Part shown: piece after piece, positions 1 to 10,240 of the stretch
Layout of the letters: each line of letters begins with the position of its first letter
How positions within the stretch are numbered: position 1 is the stretch's first letter
Assembly: GCA_963576725.1 (NCBI GenBank)
Contig: OY755244.1
Span: 38,919,855 to 38,983,854, forward strand
Direction: 5' to 3'
Source of the DNA: Azorinus chamasolen
Lineage: Eukaryota > Mollusca > Bivalvia > Cardiida > Solecurtidae
DNA length: 64,000 nucleotides
Program-made: the position numbers and the translations under genes
The notes under the pieces: generated by a model
Database searches by the model: none
What the model was told of the DNA's origin: nothing
Seen by the model: only the letters and a program-made list of their open reading frames with translations

Positions 1-54
1 GGAGTTTTTCTGCATTACTTTTGACCTGCATTAATCTACCACCTACCTTATAGA
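1..54. mobile_element. TA-B MITE, right-half fragment
   Basis: The right half of a TA-B hairpin (GGAG, then TTTCTGCATTAC and the subterminal GCATTAA/CCACC block) starts at the window edge and is joined directly to a TTAA-A element without its CCC end. A similar juxtaposition recurs near 970-1105. Confidence 0.6.
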
Positions 55-266
55 CTCATAACGACTTTTGACGACTCTGTAAAAGTCACTTTGAGAAACC
101 ATTGTGATAAATGGAGCATTTGCTCCTATAGGAGTAAATGCTCTATCTATCACAATGGTTTCAAACTACAAAATTCTAAAGGTTTCCTTTTCTCTAGTGT
201 ATGCTCCTTTTCGGTATTTGTTCAAAGAGGTTGTATCTTAAAATAGCCTATGAGTTGATGGGTTAA
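55..266 (+). mobile_element. TTAA-A MITE
   Basis: Central inverted repeat around GCATTTGCTCCTATAGGAG with flanking arms ending ACCATTGTGATAAAT and ATCACAATGGTTT. It ends in ATGGGTTAA. The left CCC end is missing, so this copy is 5'-truncated. No coding capacity. Confidence 0.7.
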
Positions 267-384
267 GATGGCTAAAACTCAGATCTGTTTCAAAATTTAG
301 TTTCATCCGATTCGTTTAAGTTTGTAATCTATTCTCCGCTGCAAGATGCAATAATGTCTGCCCTTTGGATTTGTGGCAATTTTG

Positions 385-512
385 ACTTCTTCCGATTCGA
401 TCAAGCTTTTGAGAAACTATTGATAAGCTTTTGAGAAACTATTGATAAGCTTTTGAAAACAACTTGAATCCTGATGAGACACCGAGTCATTCGGCGTTCC
501 ATCTGAAACAAA
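385..512 (+). mobile_element. TTAA-E MITE remnant with 22-bp tandem duplication
   Basis: A degraded TTAA-E hairpin (CTGATGAGACACCGAG paired with TCGGCG). Its left arm holds a 22-bp unit beginning AAGCTTTTGAG that starts at 403, 425 and 447, a local tandem duplication not seen in the other copies. Confidence 0.55.
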
Positions 513-964
513 CTTTCTGCGAATTCTAATCAGGAAACGTTAAGCAAGAGACGAGATACACTCGTGCTTTATCTTGACGATTCTTCGCTGTGAGAGAGTG
601 TGTTTCAATAAATTGCAAGTTTATCATGGTAGAATATAGGTACCGCAAATGCAGTTTGCATAAATGTATATAATCAATTTCCCCGCTAAGTGTAGGGGTA
701 CAATAGCTCAAACTGACAGGAATTCAGACACATATCCATTCAATCAGTAAAATTGCAGTTGAGACTGCACAAGCACAGCACATGGAAGTTAGAAACATAC
801 TGAGCTAAAATTTCTTCCCTTTGAAGGAAAAGCCACACAATTTAACTTTATGTTTTGCTTAGTCAAGCAGTATTTTTTCGATGTATGAAAAGAACCAATA
901 CAATAAAACCTCTCTAGCTCAAACTTTTATATCAATATCAAGGCCGATTTTCAAGACAGGTACC
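513..964. other. No recognised feature
   Basis: AT-rich sequence. The short reading frames here have no recognisable protein motif. A tip resembling the TA-class end (aataaaacctctctag) lies near 901-916 but has no partner arm. Confidence 0.4.
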
Positions 965-970
965 AGATTA

Positions 971-1105
971 ATGTTAAAGGAGCTTTCTGCATGGCTTTCA
1001 TCCTGCAATAACCCACTCCCTCATATTGACGACTTTTAACGACTATGTAAAAGGTAAGCCCTGGTGATAAATGGAGCATTTGCTCTTTATACAAATCTTC
1101 GGAAA
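971..1105 (+). mobile_element. TA-B and TTAA-A fragments joined
   Basis: A right half of TA-B (GGAGCTTTCTGCATG at about 976) runs directly into a left half of TTAA-A (CCCACTCCCTCATATTGACG) that stops in its central core. Both are truncated. Confidence 0.55.
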
Positions 1106-1304
1106 ATAAGTGCTATGCATGCACAATCATTTCCCCATGCATCATACTTATGTAGGAACTAAACGAAAGTCGCAAATTTAAAAGAGAAGAATTCACCATA
1201 AATGCCAATAATTACATTCTTAAAACGTTTCAATTTTATTTCACCGGTTATGCCAATACCATTGCTTGACCCGTTTCGTTGTGAAATTACAGTAGATGTG
1301 TCTT

Positions 1305-1690
1305 TAAAGAAGGTAGTTGCTTAATGCAGGGTAAAAGTAACATAGACAACTCTTATAGGAGCTTTCTGCATTAATTTTGACCTGCATTAATCTACCACCT
1401 ACCTTATAGACCCATGAGATGACCTCTGTTTGATTTGCCGCTTAACCCATTTCATCATATTAACGACTTTTGACGACTCTGTAAAAGTCACTCTGTGAAA
1501 CCATTGCGATGAATAGAGCATTTGCTCCTATAGGAGCAAATGCTCTATTTATCACAATGATTTAAAACTACAGAATTCTAAAATTGTCCTTTTCTCTAGT
1601 TAATGATTCTTTTCGGTAGATTTATTCAAATAAGTTGTATCTAAAAATAGCCTATGAGGTAATAGGTTAAGCGGCAACCTGACTAAAATA
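1305..1690. mobile_element. TA-B MITE interrupted by a TTAA-A insertion
   Basis: A TA-B hairpin (TTGCTTAATGCAGGG ... TATAGGAGCTTTCTGC ... CCTGCATTAA) whose subterminal CGCTTAA is interrupted at 1442 by a complete TTAA-A element; sequence resembling the TA-B end (GCGGCAACCTGACT) resumes at 1671. The left terminus is eroded. Confidence 0.6.
1442..1670 (+). mobile_element. TTAA-A MITE nested in TA-B
   Basis: Runs from TTAACCCATTTCATCATA to CCTATGAGGTAATAGGTTAA with the central CTCCTATAGGAG hairpin. TTAA is present at both ends, as expected for TTAA target duplication, and the site is inside the TA-B terminal region. Confidence 0.75.
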
Positions 1691-2129
1691 TCTAAATTCT
1701 TATTTTCTTTAAGTCCGATTTAGAGTGGTTTATGGTACCCTTTTGATTGAATGTATAAAGTCAATCTTAACTTTATGTTAACTTCTGAATACATATATAA
1801 TGCATTTCTTGTACTGTAATCTTCCGAAGATGAACACCACTTGTTACAGCATTCAACGCCTTATCTTAGTAATCAAGAACATTAATGATTAAAAACCACT
1901 TAATTAAAGAAATTGCTTTTTCTGTTTCTATTTCTCTCAGGGGATTTAAGTACTTAGTCTTTACATATAATCTTGAGAGAGTTAATGGGTATTGCATACT
2001 AAATGTCACTTCAAAACGTATAAGAAACAATTTAGTTTAATGGTATTGGATTTCGTAAAAGGGCTTTAAGTAAAACACGATATCTGCATGAAGTTTGTAG
2101 ACACTTAGGCTAACTTTAGAATAAAAACC
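1691..2129. other. No recognised feature
   Basis: AT-rich, no convincing hairpin or coding sequence seen. The stretch near 1985-2035 (GGTATTGCATACTAAATGTC) resembles sequence that follows TTAA-E copies elsewhere in the window. Confidence 0.4.
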
Positions 2130-2275
2130 CTTATCCCGTTATCTGCAACTTGACTCGCATTTTCAAAAGGCTTGTATTCAGATGAGGTGCCAAATAACTC
2201 GGCGTCTAACTAGGATCCAAGCCGTTTGACACTCGGTCAATAGTTTACCAAATGTTGATTGAATCGGACGTAGTT
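2130..2275 (-). mobile_element. TTAA-E MITE remnant
   Basis: Reverse-oriented degraded copy: AACTCGGCGTCTAACTAGGATCC, then GTTTGACACTCGGTCAATAG, which are the TTAA-E right and left arms read on the minus strand. Confidence 0.5.
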
Positions 2276-2421
2276 AACATTGCACCAGATGCAAAACTGA
2301 GCAGACATTATGTTTTAACAGCCAGGTTAGTGCTAAAACAGCGTCTCTTATCGAGTTATCAAAGTCAAGTTCTGGGAACGAGATCCACTTATCATCATTA
2401 TAAGTCTGATATTGATATGAA

Positions 2422-2602
2422 TAACCCTTCGCTCTATAAACACGCCTTTCTACGTCTTTGCAAACATAGTAGACCCAGATTAGACGGCACCTGTAGGAGC
2501 CGTCTGATCAGGGTCTTCTCTGTTTGCTTATGCTATAATATAGCTATATGCTATGATGACGCCTTTATTTCTCATATGGTTATTCGTGTAGTAAAGGGTT
2601 AA
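2422..2602 (+). mobile_element. TTAA-C MITE
   Basis: Starts TAACCCTTCGCTCTATAAAC and ends GTAAAGGGTTAA. The core pairs AGACCCAGATTAGACGG with CCGTCTGATCAGGGTC around CCTGTAGGAG, followed by the family-typical GTTTGCTTATGCTATAATATAG block. Confidence 0.75.
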
Positions 2603-3574
2603 GTCTAACGCAGTATTATCTATAACTTAAACATTTCTTATCTTGAGCCCTTGCCTCGTGAATATTCATGTGAGTTATAATCACACGATGAACAACAGTA
2701 ACAAGAGTAATTTTGATAATATCTCAAGGACACTGAAACTTTTATTCATGACAGAAACTGTAGAATTAGCTCTATATGTTCATTAAAAGAAATTGACGAG
2801 CAAGCCGATAAAATTATTTTTCGATCAGATCCTCTCATAGGAACGGCTAGTTTGATACAAAGCTTTACTCTACATGTTCTCAGACCGCACATCGACAAAT
2901 TATCTGAACACCAAAGATTCTTCTTGAAAATTCCTTTTATTAATAAAGGTATTGATTTTATTGACCTCCAAAGTATTTTTAGAGACAAAAATGTAATTGA
3001 CACTATTCCTAAATACTTTAAAAATACAGAACCACCTATCATTTGCTACAAATATAACAAACCCATCAGAAATACAATTTTCAACTATAATAAAATTGTG
3101 GCCGACCTTAATATTAATGATAATATTCCTGATAATTGAGATTGCGCCACCTCAAAATTTTGCTATTCTCCGGCTGGTCATGTGATTACTGGTAATTTTG
3201 AGATAATTAAAGATAAACGTCTACGATCTCTTTTGAATAAAGGTCCCAAATATAGAATACCATCCTTGATAGATTTTAACTCTTGTCGAGTTCAGATTGC
3301 GGAGGCTTTACAAAATTTTAGTATTAAATGGTGTCGAAGAGAACATGTTGAGTCTAATGCCCTTTCTTGTTGGAAAAAACTAATTTTTGATATAATAGAT
3401 AAACGCATTTCCTTTTACAGCTCTAATAAACACCTTCTTCCACCTAAACCTAGAACTTCATTTAGACATCTTAAAAAGGGTTTACAGGATTTCCATTCAA
3501 AATACGTTTTTGTTCCTGCTGATAAGGCATCAAATAATGTGATTATTATTTGACGATTACATTATATCGATGTC

Positions 3575-4612
3575 TTGAAACAGGAAATTATTAATACCAA
3601 GTCATACATTTCAGTTACCACTGACGAAAAGACCATCATTTCAGACCATGTCAAAAAGTGTGAACAATTTGGAACCGATATTAAAATTACACAACATAAA
3701 CTTCCTACTATGTATTGGTTACCAAAACTACATAAAAAACCATATAAAGCGCGTTTCATTGCAAATTCTAGTTCATGTACAACTACTAAATTGTCTATAC
3801 TTTTGACTTCTTGTTTAACGAAGGTAAAGGAACATGTAAAATTTTACTGTGATAAGACTTATGAAAATTCTGGAATAAATCTCTTCTGGTCTATTAAGAA
3901 CTCTTCAGAAGTCTTAAACAAACTTAAGAACAAAAGGTATCTTGCATCCACTGTAAGCACGTACGATTTTTCTACTCTGTACACAACTCTTCCTCATATT
4001 TTAATTAAGGATAAGCTTACTAACTTGATCCAGAAAGTATTTGCCCGAGAAAGAACATCATTCTTGGCATGTAATGCTGAAAAAGCTTTCTTTACTGACG
4101 AGCAAATGAAATATTACACCAATTGGACTTGCTCAGAAGTTTGCGAAGCACTAACCTTTCTTTTGGATAACATATTTGTACGTTATGGGAATGCTATATA
4201 CCGTCAGGTAATTGGTATTCCCATGGGTACGAATTGTGCACCACTTGTCGCAGATTTGTTTTTGTACTGCTATGAGAGAGATTTCATGTTGAGTTTGAAT
4301 CCTCAAACACAAGAAGATGTTATAAAAGCCTTCAATGAAACTTGTCGATATTTGGATGATATTTTTAACTTAGATAACCCTTTCTTTGATGCTCTGATTC
4401 CTACAATTTATCCTAAAGAACTCAAATTGAATAAAGCTAACCCGTCCGACAATTATGCAGCGTTTCTTGACCTAGACCTTAAAATTAATAATGGAATGAT
4501 TTCTTCTAAAATATATGACAAAAGAGATGATTTTGATTTTAATATTGTAAATTTTCCTCATCTTGACGGGGATGTTCCCCGTGCTCCATCTTACGGGGTT
4601 TATATATCTTAA
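3575..4612 (+). CDS. Reverse transcriptase core segment (uninterrupted part of the pseudogene)
   Basis: This 345-residue open segment holds every visible catalytic block of the polymerase: the fingers motif WLPKLHKKPYKARFIAN (residues about 49-65), the first catalytic aspartate in STYDFSTLYTTLP (about 128-140), GIPMGTNCAPLVADLF (about 213-228) and YLDD (about 258-261). It lies between two in-frame stops of the longer frame, so it is unlikely to be a gene in its own right. The TTG at its start is not a natural initiator. Confidence 0.55.
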   Translation: MKQEIINTKSYISVTTDEKTIISDHVKKCEQFGTDIKITQHKLPTMYWLPKLHKKPYKARFIANSSSCTTTKLSILLTSCLTKVKEHVKFYCDKTYENSGINLFWSIKNSSEVLNKLKNKRYLASTVSTYDFSTLYTTLPHILIKDKLTNLIQKVFARERTSFLACNAEKAFFTDEQMKYYTNWTCSEVCEALTFLLDNIFVRYGNAIYRQVIGIPMGTNCAPLVADLFLYCYERDFMLSLNPQTQEDVIKAFNETCRYLDDIFNLDNPFFDALIPTIYPKELKLNKANPSDNYAAFLDLDLKINNGMISSKIYDKRDDFDFNIVNFPHLDGDVPRAPSYGVYIS

Positions 4613-4615
4613 CTT

Positions 4616-5023
4616 ATGCGTTTTGCTAGAGCTTGTTCATCTATTGACGATTTTAACAGTCGAAATCTCATTTTAACTGATAAACTGCTTAAACAAGGAT
4701 ATAGATACCATAAACTAAGAAAAACTTTCTCTAAATTTTACTATCGAAATCTCTCGCTTATTGGCAAGTACAAATGTAATCTCAAGGTACTTTTGCGACA
4801 CGGTATTTCACATCCGGAATTTTATGGTGATGTGATTTACAAACTTCGTAAAATTATTGGACATACCCATTTTCTCACTTTGTTCATCAAATATATAAAA
4901 CAATTCATTAAAAAGGGATATGATCCTGTATTACTACAACATACTGCATGTTTGGTTGTGAACCCTTTTACAGTTGGCAATCACGCTGGCCTCTTTGCAT
5001 GTACGCCGACAAGAAAGGTTTAG
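4616..5023 (+). pseudogene. C-terminal segment of the reverse transcriptase frame
   Basis: 135 residues in the same frame as the RT core, directly after the TAA at 4610. Basic and aromatic-rich (KLLKQGYRYHKLRKTFSKFY), ending with CLVVNPFTVGN. It reads as the thumb and C-terminal extension of the same protein. No nuclease motif is seen. Confidence 0.6.
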
Positions 5024-5316
5024 TACTCTATGAAGGCGACCTCTTAAATCCAGAAATGGAAGGAGAACGTCGGATATCTGTACTATTTCATTTTTGTCGT
5101 ACCCTTTATTACTTTTCTACAGTTACTCTGTTTGCAGCTCAATCATTGAGTACAATAGCGATAGGTGGATACAGTATTTTCAATAAAATGTTTTTTTGTT
5201 ATACATGCACTTTACCACTGTATTTGCTGTCGCGGTTGTTGTAGATTAGTCGGAGAGGGGATACGTTTATTTACACTGTTTGTCTTTTAGGATGGGGATG
5301 GAATAAGGGTGAGGTT

Positions 5317-5362
5317 GGGCGCCCATAAACCGGTTTAAACCCCCGGTGACTTTTGTCACTGA
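5317..5362. other. Cluster of short GC palindromes downstream of the RT frame
   Basis: GGGCGCCC (5317-5324), AAACCGGTTT (5327-5336) and GTGAC-TTTT-GTCAC (about 5346-5359) lie within 46 bp. The position, 300 bp after the RT stop, suggests a structured 3' untranslated or RT-recognition region; that role is inference. Confidence 0.4.
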
Positions 5363-5550
5363 CCGTTCCAAGGCGGTACTTCCATCTTCCTCCTATTGTA
5401 TGTTTGTTTTGTCTTTGTGCGTCTCTTGTTGTTTTTTCTACCTATGTACATTTGCTGTTTCCTTGTGTTGCTGTTCGGGCGAGTGTTTGTTCTGTATGTG
5501 GTGTTTCCTGCATGACTCATTTTTGTACTTTTTTCTATATTAGTTTATAA

Positions 5551-6261
5551 GCAAACAGAGAGACTCTCATCGTAGTCTCCTTTGAGCCTACTCTAGTTCA
5601 ATAGTCGTCCGTGTGAGAGGAAGTGTTATAATTATTTTATGTCTATATTCAAACAATTAACACTGTTATGTGTCATATGCTTTCCCGATACATTTACAAA
5701 AGTATTTTATTTCAATACTAAAAAATATGAAAAAGAGCTTAATAACTAATGAAAAGCAGTTATTAGTATGACAAGATCATCAATGACTATGTTTTGTTTC
5801 AGTATACGAATTTAAAACGACTCTCGCATGCAGCATGACGTCTTTGCAAAATGGTGTGCTCACATACCACCGTAAACCTTTAGCCAATAAATATTCATGA
5901 CTTGAAACCATTTTGAATCATGATCGGATGTCCAGTATAAGGACGTCTTATCTGACTCGATTTCCAAACAAGTAAATGAACGAAACAAAGATTGAACATA
6001 CAACATACAGGATAAGAATCAAAGTGAAATTATGTCTGTTCTAACGACAGTAAATATAACCTGGCTATAAAACTATGCTAATGTGGAACCAAAACCAATT
6101 TTCGGATAGATTTGATTCATATGTCCATTTGTGGATATAATTTGATTGTTACGGTCGATAGATAACGAGTTCCCATATTGCGACTCTTGGTCACAGAAAA
6201 GCATATCTATAAATAGTCTGCCCCCTAGCGGGGCCTCTTAAACGGGTTAGCAGCAATTGCT
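5551..6261. other. No recognised feature
   Basis: AT-rich with no convincing coding frame. The only notable item is a short CCCCTAGCGGGG hairpin near 6221-6233. Confidence 0.4.
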
Positions 6262-6503
6262 TTAACCCTTTCGGTGCCAGGTGTCTTGTCGTCTGCAATC
6301 CAATTTTATTAAATCATATGGTAAAATAAAGAACTAAGATAAATAAATGGAAATTTCAAAGGAATAAAGAACAGATGTAGAAATCGAGTTGAAACAAAAA
6401 GTGAAGTCCCTGATCAGACGCCGCCTTGAAAAGGTGGAGTCTGATTTGGGACTGCACTATTTGTCCTGGTGCATTTATGCGACATTGGCGGTAAAAGGGT
6501 TAA
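6262..6503 (-). mobile_element. TTAA-D MITE
   Basis: TTTAACCCTTTCGGTGCCAG to GGCGGTAAAAGGGTTAA. Core GTCCCTGATCAGACGCCGCC pairs with the right arm through a few mismatches. The opposite ends TTAACCCTTTC(G/A) are a short TIR. Confidence 0.75.
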
Positions 6504-6587
6504 TACTATGCATATTGAAATGATGACTGTTGACCCGTAACACTGTCTACATACTGCTCTAAGCATATGTTGACACGTTCGTTAACA

Positions 6588-6693
6588 TTTAGCCTGCTAC
6601 TGGCGGATTGTCATCGTCTTTTCAAACGGTTTGGATCCAGATGAGAAGCAGAGTAGCATCAGGATCCAAACTGTTTGACACTCTTTTTACCCC
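6588..6693. mobile_element. TTAA-E MITE remnant
   Basis: TTTAGCCTGCTA end, then TTTGGATCCAGATGAGA paired with TCAGGATCCAAACTG. The central CGCCGAG core is mutated and the right end is lost. Confidence 0.5.
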
Positions 6694-7635
6694 TTTGAAC
6701 TGGAATAGAAGAAGATTTCGAAATCGTAGTTAGGAGACATCTTCTATTTACGAAATGGTCTCTCAGCAGGTTAAAGATTCATTTTCCTGGAATAATGCGT
6801 ACAATCAATATTTCAAGTGGAACAATGATTAAAGTGAACATTTGATGAACGTATCGATACTTTAGATACTGCATTCTCTGCATTCCTCGAGGAACCTCAA
6901 CCCGAGGGTAATGGTACTTCGGGATTTCATTAACAAAGGATTGCGCCAACATTAATGTATGGCTTTAATCTAAATTGTTTTACTCTTAAAGTTAAGGTTT
7001 AATACTGTCAGATATAAAAAGTCTAATAAAACAAATAAAAGGAGATAATCACTATCGTAGCAGACATTTGAAATACTTTTAAATGCAATTCCGGATAAAC
7101 TGAGTTTTGTTGACATTCATGTAAGAAAAAATGCTCTTTTCAAACTGAGTACTGACGTATGTTATCTAACACATAGCGTGAAAAAAACTATATAGTTATT
7201 TGCATAGCACCAACACTCTTTATCCGCTTGTGCATTGTGTTCAGTAATATGGGCATAGGCAAACATTGTGGATCAATATTAGGGTTTCTTGTTGAATCAT
7301 TCTGTTCAGGGTCTACTCTGATTTCTACATTTTACCACACACACTATCGATAGAAACTTCGAAATTATTAAGTTAGATTCATATGAAAGTATGTTCATGT
7401 GTGCTAGGGTAGAAAGAACATCTGTGGGTTCCGTCTGACTTACACTCGTATAAACATTTAAATTGTATTTCTTTAAACGTAGACCTGAAATACGTTAATC
7501 CATTTAATTTGTCTATTGCCATCAATCAAAAGGCGGGCAGTGGTTGATATGAGTATACCAGCGAAATACACACAACTGCATTGAAGTTAGCAATATAAAA
7601 GAGGCATTAAACCCTTACAGTGCGGTAACCATGTA
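6694..7635. other. No recognised feature
   Basis: AT-rich, no coding frame, and no long inverted or tandem repeat seen in this 0.9-kb stretch. Confidence 0.4.
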
Positions 7636-7840
7636 CAGTAAAACCTCTATATAACGGCCACTAAATTACACCAAGTATTCAGTGGTAAAGGCAGGTGGAT
7701 GCTTAAAGCAATAGGAAAGTAAAACAGAACGCTCCTGTAGGAGCGTTCTGTTTTACTTTCACCTTGCTTTAAGCAGCCACCTGCCCTAAATTACCAACTA
7801 ATTAACACACTTAAATGACCGTTATAGAGAGGTTTTACTG
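7636..7840. mobile_element. TA-A MITE
   Basis: TA-flanked CAGTAAAACCTCTATATAAC end and its inverted copy (GTTATAGAGAGGTTTTACTG). The centre is a long near-perfect palindrome, AAAACAGAACGCTCC-TGTA-GGAGCGTTCTGTTTT. Ends of this kind with a TA target resemble mariner/pogo elements. No coding capacity. Confidence 0.8.
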
Positions 7841-8089
7841 TCAACAAGACCTTGGCAAAGAGTGTATGCTCCAATCAAAAGGCTCATTTGACCAAGGTAT
7901 GTAGTGTTCGTCATCAAAACCAATTTCTCCAGTTATAAAATGGCTTTAGTTACATGTACCTAGTAGTTGAAGTGTTATGTTATAATAAATGTCTCTGTCG
8001 TAAGACAACCATAGGGATAGATATGGCACACGTCGCGTCGTTTGATAGATGGTACGTAATTGCCGAAACAGCATGATTTGACTTAATCT

Positions 8090-8355
8090 TTAACCCTTTC
8101 ACCGCCAATGTCACAAATATGCACCTCGACAAATAGTGCAGTCCAAGATCAGAAGCCGCCTTTTCAAGGCGGCGTCTGACCAGGGATTTCACTTTTTGTC
8201 TCAATCCCTAGTTCTAGATCTGTGGTTTATTCCTTTGAATTATGTTTTCATTTATCTCATTTCTTTATTTTACTGAATGTTTTAACAAAATTGGGTTGCA
8301 GGCGACAACTAGAAATTTGGCATCTCTTGTTTCACTTTGGCGCCGAAAGAGTTAA
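8090..8355 (+). mobile_element. TTAA-D MITE (left member of an inverted pair)
   Basis: TTAACCCTTTCACCGCC to GGCGCCGAAAGAGTTAA, with core AGCCGCCTTTTCAAGGCGGC. It shares its right TTAA (8352-8355) with a second, oppositely oriented TTAA-D copy. Confidence 0.75.
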
Positions 8356-8573
8356 CCCTTTCGGCGCCAAATTTCAAATTGCCGTCTGCAACCCACTTTT
8401 TTAAATCATTTGGTAATTTAAGGAAATGAGATAAATAAATTCAAATTTCAAAGGAATAAAGCACATATATAGAGCTGGAGTTTGAGACAAAAAGTGAAGA
8501 AAAGACGGCGTCTGATCTGGGACTGCACTATTTGACGTGGTGCATTTTTGCGACATTGGCGATGAAAGGATTT
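8352..8573 (-). mobile_element. TTAA-D MITE (right member of an inverted pair)
   Basis: Starts TTAACCCTTTCGGCGCCAAA and ends GACATTGGCGATGAAAGG. The internal hairpin has lost one arm (GAAAAGACGGCGTCTG remains). Together with 8090-8355 it forms an inverted array of about 480 bp. Confidence 0.7.
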
Positions 8574-8806
8574 TATTCCATAAATACGCCTTTCTAAGCC
8601 TTTAAAAACAGGGTACTCCCAGATCAGACAACTCCTATATGTGATATCTGATCAGAGTCTGTTCTGTTTGCTTATGATATAATATAGATATGATTTTACA
8701 GTTTCTGCCAAGGCCAAAACTTTGTGTGTACATCTGCTATTATAAAAACCAATGTAATTGATATTCATGATGTCATTATTTCAACAAAAATATTAATGGA
8801 GTAAAT
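8570..8806 (+). mobile_element. TTAA-C MITE
   Basis: Begins TTTTATTCCATAAATACGCC directly after the TTAA-D pair. The core CCCAGATCAGACAACTCC / ATCTGATCAGAGTCTG is imperfect; the ATTGATATTCATGATGTCAT block and ATTAATGGAGTAAA end are family-typical. Confidence 0.65.
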
Positions 8807-9216
8807 ATTGAAGATTTATACCATTATATTCTCTATTTCCTATGGCAAAGTCCTGTTACATCGACACACGTTTATGTATTAATAAGACCTAGGAAACCTT
8901 CTCGTAGCTCCACTCAGTTTTTTCTTCAGTAGTTTAATTTCTAAAACATATTCATAGCACCATATAGTTTGGAAAATGATGTGACGCGGGGTGACTAGGT
9001 GTTTTATCTGGATCGAAATTGTTTGCATAGGTAATCACAGATGCGAAATTGGCAGGGAAATAGTCAATATGTTTATACAGACACCATGGAACATTAATCA
9101 GTTAAAATAACCATAACTCTAAAAGTCTTAAGGTAGCTATACCCAGGACGTAACTAATGCAGACAATGCCCATGGGAATTGTCTACCACCTGTCTTAACT
9201 GTTTCCGTGTTGAATA
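8807..9216. other. No recognised feature
   Basis: AT-rich sequence with no recognised element apart from a weak TA-B-like tail (CTACCACCTGTCTTAACTG) near 9183-9201. Confidence 0.35.
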
Positions 9217-9420
9217 CAGTAAAACCTCTCTATAATGGCCACTAAATTGTGTTAATTAGTTAATATTTAGGGCAGGTGGTTGCTTAAAGCAAGGTGAAAG
9301 TAAAACAGAACGCTCCTATAGGAACGTTCTGTTCTACTTTCACCTTGCTTTTAGCAGTCACCATCCTTTAACACAAAATACTTGATGTATTTTAGTGGCC
9401 GTTATAGAGAGGGTTTACTG
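9217..9420. mobile_element. TA-A MITE
   Basis: TA-flanked CAGTAAAACCTCTCTATAA end, core ACAGAACGCTCCTATAGGAACGTTCTGT and an inverted right end. Full length, with a few arm mismatches. Confidence 0.8.
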
Positions 9421-9691
9421 TATTCATGTAAGAAATAATGACGTCATGACTATTGATTAGCTGTATTTCTATAATGGCATAATTCTTTACACAAGAAGTT
9501 TGGTATTGGTAGAAACTGTATAGGTATTGGTAGAAACTATTTGGTATTAGTAGAAACTGTATAATCAAATCCATATAATTCGATATGCTACAGAGCAGAC
9601 TGTGGTCATATGACTCCGCCATGATCCGTCGGATATTGGCCTACTCTGTTTGTTAAGACGTGAAAATGCATTGTATAAGACAAAGGGTTAA
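9421..9691 (-). mobile_element. TTAA-C MITE remnant with short tandem repeat
   Basis: TATTCATGTAAGAAATAATG at the left and CTACTCTGTTTGTTAAG ... AAAGGGTTAA at the right. Most of the core is replaced by a 20-21-bp unit (GGTATTGGTAGAAACTGTAT) repeated three times at about 9502-9562. Confidence 0.55.
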
Positions 9692-9825
9692 AACTAAATA
9701 TAAAACCGTATTCTGTGTCGTCGCTATGGATATATTTTACTGCAATTCAAACGTAAGAAGATTTTACGCAACACGAGCATCACATTATAGAAATGGCTTT
9801 GCTAAATGCACCTCTCTCAAGGGAT

Positions 9826-10011
9826 TTAACCCTTAGCCGGCTAGAAAAAATAATCAAAGCTCAAACCATGATCGGCTACAGGTTTTGCTGACATTTGATT
9901 CGATCAAGCTTTTGAGAAACCATTGACCGAGTGTCAAACAGCTTGGATCCTGATGAGACGTCGAGTAACTCATTGTCTCAGTTTGCAAATGGTTAGCAGG
10001 CAAATGGTTAA
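9826..10011 (+). mobile_element. TTAA-E MITE
   Basis: TTAACCCTTAGCCGGCTAG to GTTAGCAGGCAAATGGTTAA. The left arm CAGCTTGGATCCTGATGAGA is intact; the right arm of the core is shortened. Confidence 0.7.
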
Positions 10012-10164
10012 GGGATTTAAGTTGCTGAAATGGCATCATGCACTGTGTGGGTAGTTAATGCTTATTGCATGATAAATAATGCATCCAGTCTTAACATACT
10101 ATATGATTCAGTGATTAACTATAGAAAATAGTCACTTCTTAGATTTGCTAGAGGAGTTTCAATG

Positions 10165-10240
10165 CCAAGCGGTACAGACCCGGATAGAGTTCCTACAGGA
10201 ACACACTGATCTGGGTCTATATATTTAGAAATTGCAATTG
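10165..10240. mobile_element. Isolated MITE core hairpin
   Basis: CAGACCCGGATAGAG...CCTACAGGAAC...TGATCTGGGTCTA forms an imperfect hairpin of the TTAA-C/F type without recognisable outer ends. Confidence 0.45.

Larger units (their letters stand above)
2720..5023 (+). pseudogene. Penelope-like reverse transcriptase, three in-frame stops
   Basis: A single frame stays open from 2720 to 5023 except for TGA at 3137-3139, TGA at 3551-3553 and TAA at 4610-4612; no frameshift is needed. N-terminal part: GHVITGNFEI and KGPKYRIPS blocks (about 3175-3270), then VPADKASNN (about 3510). RT core: WLPKLHKKPY (about 3718), YDFSTLYTTLP (about 3964), GIPMGTNCAPLVADLFLY (about 4213) and the catalytic YLDD (about 4349), then FLDLDLKI. 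The C-terminal part includes GVYIS, MRFARACSS and CLVVNPFTV. The product would be an RNA-directed DNA polymerase of about 770 residues. Three stops without frameshifts suggest recent inactivation. A readthrough or recoded protein is a less likely alternative. Confidence 0.75.
2690..5550 (+). mobile_element. Penelope-type retroelement, degraded
   Basis: The span covers a reverse transcriptase reading frame (2720-5023) and a GC-richer, palindrome-containing downstream region up to about 5550. Exact ends are not visible: I found no long terminal repeats and no obvious target duplication. Family knowledge: Penelope-like elements are eukaryotic retroelements related to telomerase. No GIY-YIG endonuclease domain is seen downstream of the RT, so this would fit an endonuclease-lacking lineage or an element outside the canonical type. 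Confidence 0.6.

Noticed and set aside
1506..1545. Hairpins such as GCATTTGCTCCTATAGGAGCAAATGC read as transcription terminators
   Set aside because: They recur in the same place inside mobile elements, lack T-tracts and lie in eukaryotic DNA with no upstream gene.
9950..9990. Hammerhead-ribozyme-like CTGATGAGACGCCGAG in TTAA-E
   Set aside because: The CTGATGAG and a stem-II-like hairpin are present, but the required GAAA strand after the stem is absent in all copies inspected.
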